The position numbers were made by a program, and so were the translations under genes. A stretch of DNA of 64,000 nt from SIG307 sp045596385 (GTDB taxonomy: Bacteria > Bacillota > Clostridia > Lachnospirales > Lachnospiraceae), in the NCBI GenBank assembly GCA_045596385.1, contig JAZOCC010000015.1:235748-299747 (forward strand), read 5' to 3'. The notes under the pieces are model-generated. The model was not told the origin of the DNA, searched no databases, and was given only the letters and a program-made list of their open reading frames with translations. Positions 59,210-64,000 of the stretch are shown in pieces. Position 1 is the stretch's first letter. The number at the start of each line of letters is the position of its first letter.

Positions 59210-61747
59210 ATGGACGAACATATCTTTGATAAGATACAAGATGTTGATCTTCAAAAAACAATGGAGACATCCTATGTAAATTATGCGATGTCGGTTATTG
59301 CATCCAGAGCACTTCCGGATGCAAGAGACGGTTTAAAGCCGGTACAAAGACGTATTTTATATGCAATGATTGAGTTAAATAACGGTCCTGACAAGCCGCA
59401 CAGAAAATGTGCCCGTATTGTCGGAGATACCATGGGTAAATACCATCCGCACGGCGACAGTTCCATTTACGGTGCCTTGGTAAACCTTGCCCAGGAATGG
59501 TCCACTCGTTATCCGCTTGTGGACGGTCACGGTAATTTCGGTTCCGTGGACGGTGACGGCGCAGCGGCAATGCGATATACCGAGGCACGACTCAGTAAGA
59601 TTTCCATGGAGATGCTTTCGGATATCAATAAAGATACTGTAGACTTTGACCCGAACTTTGATGAAACGGAGAAGGAACCGTCTATTTTACCGGCACGTTT
59701 TCCGAATCTTCTGGTAAACGGTACCACCGGTATTGCGGTAGGTATGGCAACCAATATTCCGCCGCACAACTTAAGAGAGACCATCGGTGCGGTAGTTCGT
59801 ATTATCGATAATAAGATTGAAGAAAAGGATACGACAATTGAGGAATTGTTAGAAATCGTAAAGGGTCCGGATTTCCCGACGGGTGCTATGATTCTCGGTA
59901 CCAGAGGGATTAACGAAGCGTACCGTACCGGCCGCGGTAAGATTAAGGTACGTGCGGTAACGGATATTGAGACTCTTCCGAACGGAAAGAACAGCATTAT
60001 CGTTACAGAGCTTCCGTACATGGTAAATAAAGCACGTTTAATTGAAAAGATTGCAGAGCTTGTCCGCGATAAGAAAATTGACGGTATTACCATGGTACGG
60101 GATGAATCCGACCGTGAAGGTATGCGTATTTGTATCGAGCTTCGCCGTGATGTAAACGCAAATGTAATTTTAAATCAGTTATATAAGCATACCCAGCTAC
60201 AGGACACCTTCGGTGTAATTATGCTGGCGCTGGTAGACGGTGAGCCGAGGGTATTGTCCCTTCCGGAGGCTTTGAATGTATACTTAAAGCATCAGGAAGA
60301 GGTCGTAACCCGTCGTACCCGTTACGATTTAAATAAGGCAGAAGAGCGTGCCCATATTTTAAAGGGTTTACTCATTGCTCTTGATCATATTGATGAGGTA
60401 ATTAAGATTATCCGTGGGTCCAAAAACGGACAGGAGGCAAAGGAGAAGTTAATCGAGCGCTTTGGTCTGGACGATGTACAGGCGCAGGCAATTATTGATA
60501 TGCGTCTCCGTGCTCTTACCGGTTTGGAAAGAGAGAAGATTGAGCAGGAGTATGCGGAATTAATGCAGAAGATTGCTGAGTTTAAGGCTATCTTAGCGGA
60601 TGAGAAGCTTCTTCTCGGTGTCATTCGTAAGGAGATTATGGAAATTTCCGATAAGTACGGGGATGACCGCAGAACCTCCATCGGTTTTGATGAGGATGAC
60701 TTTACGGATGAGGACCTGATTCCGAATGAGCTTACCGTAATTGCCATGACAAAGCTCGGTTATATCAAGCGCATGACCATTGATAATTTCAAGAGTCAGC
60801 ATCGCGGCGGTAAGGGTATTAAGGGAATGCAGACCATTGAGGATGATTATATCGAAGAACTGTTTATGACAAAGACCCATCATCATATTTTGTTCTTTAC
60901 CAATAAGGGTCGCGTATACCGGATTAAGGGATATGAGATTCCGGAGGCCAGCCGTATTGCACGTGGTACCGCGATTATTAATTTGTTGCAGCTGATGCCG
61001 GAGGAAAAGGTAACCGCAATCATTACTTTAAAGGAGTTTGATGATGAACGCTACCTGTTTATGACCACTAAGTCCGGTATTGTGAAGAAGACAAAGATTA
61101 AGGACTATGCGAATATTCGTAAGACCGGCCTCATTGCCATGAATCTTCGTGAGGATGATGAACTTATTGAGGTAAAGGCAACCAACGGGGAAAAGGATAT
61201 TCTTCTTGTAACAAAGTACGGTATGTGTATCCGTTTCAACGAGCGGGATGTACGTTCCACCGGTCGTGCTTCCATGGGTGTCATCGGTATGACTTTAGAC
61301 GACGGTGATGAAATCGTTGCAATGCAGATGAATACCCAGGGTGACCATTTACTTACGGTATCCGAGAATGGTTACGGAAAGCGCACCGAGATTGATGAAT
61401 TTAAGGTACAGCACCGTGGCGGTAAGGGTGTGAAGTGTTATAATATCATGGAGAAGACCGGTAATCTGGTAGGTGCGAAGGCGGTTACTCCGGGTCAGGA
61501 AATCATGATTATTACCAACGCTGGTATTATTATCCGCATTGCGGTAGACGATATCAGTATTCTCGGACGTATTACTTCCGGTGTGAAGTTAATTAACATG
61601 GATTTGGAACGTGATATCCATGTAGCAAGCTTTACAAAGGTAAAGGAAGCGGAAGGCGAAGCTGCTATGGAACAGTTGGAGCATGATATGCAGGCAGAAA
61701 ACGAAGCTGTAGTAGAAGAAGAGGATATGCCGGAGGAACAGGAATAA
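59210..61747 (+). CDS. gyrA: DNA gyrase subunit A
   Basis: The 845-residue protein has the breakage-reunion domain with catalytic Tyr123 in AMRYTEARLSK and a C-terminal beta-pinwheel with the GyrA box QHRGGKG (found twice, as in QHRGGKGIKG and QHRGGKGVKC). The quinolone-determining loop reads HPHGDSSIYGALV, with Gly at the position equal to E. coli Asp87. An acidic tail (about 25 residues) closes the protein. The ATG at 59210 follows AGGAGG; a TTG eight codons earlier lacks one. Confidence 0.98.
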   Translation: MDEHIFDKIQDVDLQKTMETSYVNYAMSVIASRALPDARDGLKPVQRRILYAMIELNNGPDKPHRKCARIVGDTMGKYHPHGDSSIYGALVNLAQEWSTRYPLVDGHGNFGSVDGDGAAAMRYTEARLSKISMEMLSDINKDTVDFDPNFDETEKEPSILPARFPNLLVNGTTGIAVGMATNIPPHNLRETIGAVVRIIDNKIEEKDTTIEELLEIVKGPDFPTGAMILGTRGINEAYRTGRGKIKVRAVTDIETLPNGKNSIIVTELPYMVNKARLIEKIAELVRDKKIDGITMVRDESDREGMRICIELRRDVNANVILNQLYKHTQLQDTFGVIMLALVDGEPRVLSLPEALNVYLKHQEEVVTRRTRYDLNKAEERAHILKGLLIALDHIDEVIKIIRGSKNGQEAKEKLIERFGLDDVQAQAIIDMRLRALTGLEREKIEQEYAELMQKIAEFKAILADEKLLLGVIRKEIMEISDKYGDDRRTSIGFDEDDFTDEDLIPNELTVIAMTKLGYIKRMTIDNFKSQHRGGKGIKGMQTIEDDYIEELFMTKTHHHILFFTNKGRVYRIKGYEIPEASRIARGTAIINLLQLMPEEKVTAIITLKEFDDERYLFMTTKSGIVKKTKIKDYANIRKTGLIAMNLREDDELIEVKATNGEKDILLVTKYGMCIRFNERDVRSTGRASMGVIGMTLDDGDEIVAMQMNTQGDHLLTVSENGYGKRTEIDEFKVQHRGGKGVKCYNIMEKTGNLVGAKAVTPGQEIMIITNAGIIIRIAVDDISILGRITSGVKLINMDLERDIHVASFTKVKEAEGEAAMEQLEHDMQAENEAVVEEEDMPEEQE

Positions 61748-61788
61748 AAACATCTTTGTTGTAAGAAAGTAATAATTTCGTACAATGA

Positions 61789-61824
61789 AACCGTGCAGGA
61801 GTGAAGTACCGCCTGCACGGTTTT
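61789..61824 (+). terminator. gyrA: Intrinsic terminator of gyrA
   Basis: AACCGTGCAGG (61789-61799) pairs perfectly with CCTGCACGGTT (61812-61822), followed by TTCG. The stem is strong, the T-run short. Confidence 0.75.
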
Positions 61825-61876
61825 CGTGTAGGAAGTGCCAGCCTACATAATTCATTAAAAAAGGAGTAGAAGCTTT

Positions 61877-62719
61877 ATGAGAACCGTACATACCGACAAA
61901 GTCAAAGAAGCAGTAAAGGAAATGTGTATTGAAGCAAACCTGACGTTATCACGGGATGTGGAAAGCCGGATTTGTACAGCAGAGCAGGAAGAAACCGGTG
62001 AGCTCGGAAAGAAGATTTTGTCCCAGTTAAAAGAAAATATGGAAATTGCAAAGGCAGAGAGTATTCCGATTTGTCAGGATACGGGTATGGCCATTATTTT
62101 TCTGGAAATCGGCCAGGAGGTACATTTTGAAGGAGACTATCTGGAGGATGCGATAAATCAGGGTGTCAGAGAAGGCTATGCGGAAGGTTATCTTCGCAAA
62201 TCTGTGGTAGGAGATCCGCTTCTTCGTGAAAATACGAAGGATAATACTCCGGCTGTGATTCATACACAGATTGTTCCGGGAGATAAAGTAAAGATTACGG
62301 TGGCACCGAAGGGCTTCGGCAGTGAGAATATGAGCCGGGTATGTATGTTAAAACCCGCAGATGGAGAAGAAGGTGTTAAAGAGGCGGTGCTGGAGACGGT
62401 CCGTCTGGCAGGACCGAATGCATGTCCTCCGATGGTAGTAGGTGTCGGTATCGGCGGCAGTTTTGAAAAGTGTGCGTATCTTGCAAAGAAGGCACTGACA
62501 AGAAATCTGGATACTCGGTCCAAACTGACTCATATCCGGGCAATGGAAGAGGAACTACTGGAAAAAATAAATGCGTTAAATATCGGTCCGGGTGGTTTGG
62601 GAGGAAAAACCACGGCACTCGGAGTGAATATCGAAACTTATCCGACGCATATTGCGGGACTTCCGGTAGCAATTAATATTTGTTGTCATGTAAACCGACA
62701 TGTAAACCGTGAGATTTAA
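61877..62719 (+). CDS. fumA: Class I fumarate hydratase, alpha subunit
   Basis: The 280-residue protein matches the N-terminal half of iron-sulfur fumarases and tartrate dehydratases. Cysteines for the [4Fe-4S] cluster are visible in IPICQDTGMAI, RVCMLKPADG and GGSFEKCAY. GPGGLGGKTTALGV and HIAGLPVAINICCHVNRH end the domain. It hydrates fumarate to malate with the beta subunit encoded 228 nt downstream. L-tartrate dehydratase is an alternative. AAAGGAG precedes the ATG. Confidence 0.85.
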   Translation: MRTVHTDKVKEAVKEMCIEANLTLSRDVESRICTAEQEETGELGKKILSQLKENMEIAKAESIPICQDTGMAIIFLEIGQEVHFEGDYLEDAINQGVREGYAEGYLRKSVVGDPLLRENTKDNTPAVIHTQIVPGDKVKITVAPKGFGSENMSRVCMLKPADGEEGVKEAVLETVRLAGPNACPPMVVGVGIGGSFEKCAYLAKKALTRNLDTRSKLTHIRAMEEELLEKINALNIGPGGLGGKTTALGVNIETYPTHIAGLPVAINICCHVNRHVNREI

Positions 62720-62776
62720 TTGAATCGTGTTATATGTTCAAATATTATGATTAAAAGCCGGCAAAGTAAGTCTTTT

Positions 62777-62837
62777 GGTGGATAAGTGCGGTGAAATTAA
62801 CATATTACTTGTGGATAAGTGAAAAAACAGTGGATAA
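62777..62837 (+). promoter_or_regulatory. Cluster of three DnaA-box-like sites
   Basis: GGTGGATAA (62777-62785), perfect TGTGGATAA (62810-62818) and AGTGGATAA (62829-62837) lie in the same orientation in the unusual 228-nt gap between the two fumarase subunit genes. The region is A-rich downstream and contains no gene. Confidence 0.55.
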
Positions 62838-62947
62838 CTCTAGGAAAAAAGTCCCAGTAATGAGGAAAAATGTGAAAAAGTAGTAAGAGTATAGAAAGTA
62901 TATAATCAAAATGCCACATATATAAAAGAAAGAAAGGGAACAATAGG

Positions 62948-63475
62948 ATGGAAAAGCGATTACAAACTCCGCTTACAAAGAATATTGCAAAATCATTGCA
63001 AGCAGGAGACTACGTATATTTAACCGGAACAATTTATTCTGCACGGGATGCCGCACATAAGCGTTTAACGGAGAGCCTGGCAAAGGGAGAAACGCTGCCT
63101 TTGCCTTTGGAGAACGAAATCATCTATTACCTGGGTCCAACACCGGCTCGTCCGGGACAAGTAATCGGTTCTGCGGGACCGACCACCTCCAGCCGTATGG
63201 ATAAGTATGCGCCGGCACTTCTTAATTTGGGACAGACCGGTATGATCGGAAAAGGAAGACGTTCCGATGCGGTCATTGCGTCCATGAAGGAAAATTCTGC
63301 GGTATACTTTGCGGCGGTAGGAGGAGCGGGAGCCCTTCTTTCCAAATGTATTAAGAAGGCTGAAGTGATTGCTTACGAGGACTTGGGGGCGGAAGCAATC
63401 TATAAATTAGAAGTGGAAGACTTCCCAGTAATTGTGGTCATTGATTGCGAAGGAAACAATTTATACGACATGTAG
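62948..63475 (+). CDS. fumB: Class I fumarate hydratase, beta subunit
   Basis: The 175-residue protein is the C-terminal half of two-subunit class I fumarases: GDYVYLTGTIYSARDAAHKRL near the N-terminus, IYYLGPTPARPGQVIGSAGPTTSSRMDKY and MIGKGRRSD, then AVGGAGALLSKCIKKAEVIAYEDLGAEAIYKLEVEDFP. It joins with the alpha subunit. AAAGGGAACAATAGG lies upstream of the ATG. The separation from the alpha gene and a possible internal promoter (TATAAT-like, about 62900) mean it may be expressed independently. Confidence 0.87.
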   Translation: MEKRLQTPLTKNIAKSLQAGDYVYLTGTIYSARDAAHKRLTESLAKGETLPLPLENEIIYYLGPTPARPGQVIGSAGPTTSSRMDKYAPALLNLGQTGMIGKGRRSDAVIASMKENSAVYFAAVGGAGALLSKCIKKAEVIAYEDLGAEAIYKLEVEDFPVIVVIDCEGNNLYDM

Positions 63476-63538
63476 TGGTTGCTAGTATTATATAGAAGAA
63501 ACGGCAAAAAATTGTTGCGAAAAAATGCAAAATAATCG

Positions 63539-63567
63539 TTGACAAGGAAGGGATTCCTTGCTATAAT
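63539..63567 (+). promoter_or_regulatory. Promoter of tRNA-Ser
   Basis: Perfect TTGACA (63539-63544), 17 nt, perfect TATAAT (63562-63567). The spacer is almost filled by an inverted repeat, CAAGGAA-GGGA-TTCCTTG (63543-63560). Confidence 0.88.
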
Positions 63568-63627
63568 GAACAGTGCGCCGACAAAAACGGCGGTTAACTG
63601 AATACCTTGGAAAGGCACTTCAGAAGT

Positions 63628-63715
63628 GGAGAAATACTCAAGAGGCTGAAGAGGCGCCCCTGCTAAGGGTGTAGGTCGGGCAACCGGCGCGAGGGTTCAA
63701 ATCCCTCTTTCTCCG
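63628..63715 (+). tRNA. tRNA-Ser (anticodon GCT)
   Basis: GGAGAAA pairs with TTTCTCC, discriminator G. The anticodon arm CGCCC-CTGCTAA-GGGTG gives GCT. A long class II variable arm and a T arm GAGGG/CCCTC with TTCAAAT identify a serine tRNA. Total 88 nt, CCA not encoded. Confidence 0.95.
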
Positions 63716-63764
63716 TTCCTTTTTAAGACTGAGTTTCAGAAATGAAAAAAGTTGAAAAAAGGTA

Positions 63765-63793
63765 TTGACAGAGTAACACTTCGGTGTTATACT
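63765..63793 (+). promoter_or_regulatory. rRNA operon promoter P1
   Basis: Perfect TTGACA (63765-63770), 17 nt, TATACT (63788-63793). It is the upstream member of a tandem promoter pair. Confidence 0.82.
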
Positions 63794-63869
63794 GTGGAAG
63801 CTGTCGAAACGAAGCGAAAGTTTGGAAAGTTTTGAAAAACAAGATTTTCAAAATAATTCAAAAAAGTGC

Positions 63870-63898
63870 TTGACAAACACAGATGACTGTGGTAAACT
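63870..63898 (+). promoter_or_regulatory. rRNA operon promoter P2
   Basis: Perfect TTGACA (63870-63875), 17 nt, TAAACT (63893-63898), preceded by an A/T-rich UP-like stretch. Confidence 0.8.
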
Positions 63899-63904
63899 GG
63901 TTAA

Positions 63905-64000
63905 GCTGCTTCGGTAAAACGGAAGACAGCAAAAGTAATGAACCTTGATAATTAAACAGTAAGACAACCCTGAAAATTCATTTGAAATTTTCATTCTGAG
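63905..64000 (+). other. Leader of an rRNA operon, truncated by window end
   Basis: The segment after P2 contains GCTGC...ACGGAAGACAGC hairpin material and AACCTTGATAATTAAACAG, a sequence typical of clostridial 16S leaders. The window ends just before the expected 16S rRNA start; no 16S sequence itself is seen. Confidence 0.65.

Noticed and set aside
1..64000. CRISPR arrays, insertion sequences, prophage or integrase genes
   Set aside because: No regularly spaced direct repeats, transposase, integrase or phage structural genes were recognised anywhere in the window.
63800..64000. 16S rRNA gene within the window
   Set aside because: Only promoters and leader sequence are present; the conserved 16S 5' end is not reached before the window stops.

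Overview
The window is a chromosomal segment from a motile, polysaccharide-using Gram-positive anaerobe, most likely a member of the Lachnospiraceae (Clostridia). The evidence is the clostridial-type order rpmH-rnpA-yidD-yidC-jag-mnmE-mnmG-rsmG beside dnaA, families common in that group (DUF3881, DUF4446, CD3324 and DUF6240-like proteins), Gram-positive Shine-Dalgarno sites, and lipoboxes. I cannot assign a genus.

The replication origin lies at about 54.45-54.76 kb, between dnaA and dnaN. Right of it, on the plus strand, run dnaN, an S4-domain protein, recF, gyrB, gyrA, a two-subunit fumarase, tRNA-Ser(GCT) and tandem promoters with the leader of an rRNA operon whose 16S gene starts just beyond the window. 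Left of it, on the minus strand, run the rpmH-to-rsmG cluster, a soluble histidine kinase/response regulator pair, parA/parB with three perfect parS sites, an HD-GYP phosphodiesterase, a DUF3881 protein and tRNA-Arg(CCT). Genes on both sides point away from the origin.

Further left the content is metabolic and accessory. From 29.4 to 35.4 kb there is a polyamine operon: arginine-type decarboxylase, SpeE-like aminopropyltransferase, agmatinase, carboxy(nor)spermidine dehydrogenase and decarboxylase. It is preceded by a roughly 300-nt structured RNA with its own promoter and by an intrinsic terminator. pckA and a ProX-type deacylase follow. From 22.3 to 28.8 kb are a DUF885 lipoprotein, a secreted modular GH43 xylan/arabinan-active enzyme, an ECF sigma/membrane-protein pair and lspA. 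From 17.0 to 22.3 kb is a flagellin operon (very large DUF6240-like protein, flagellin, FliS) with a sigma-28-like promoter. From 14.4 to 16.8 kb a second ECF pair faces a sigma factor fused to a large unknown C-terminal domain. From 8.0 to 14.2 kb lie maltodextrin genes: an ABC importer (malEFG type), malQ and a nitroreductase. From 0 to 7.7 kb are a lipid kinase, an ABC-2 exporter trio, a P-loop kinase, two GNAT acetyltransferases' worth of context (one here, one near parA), a CD3324 protein behind a structured leader, and a split chromate transporter divergent from a MerR regulator.

The strongest candidates for undescribed biology are the structured RNA upstream of the polyamine operon (28.92-29.30 kb), the small-ORF/hairpin leader at 4.82-5.15 kb, and the 239-nt inverted-repeat element at 7.80-8.04 kb.
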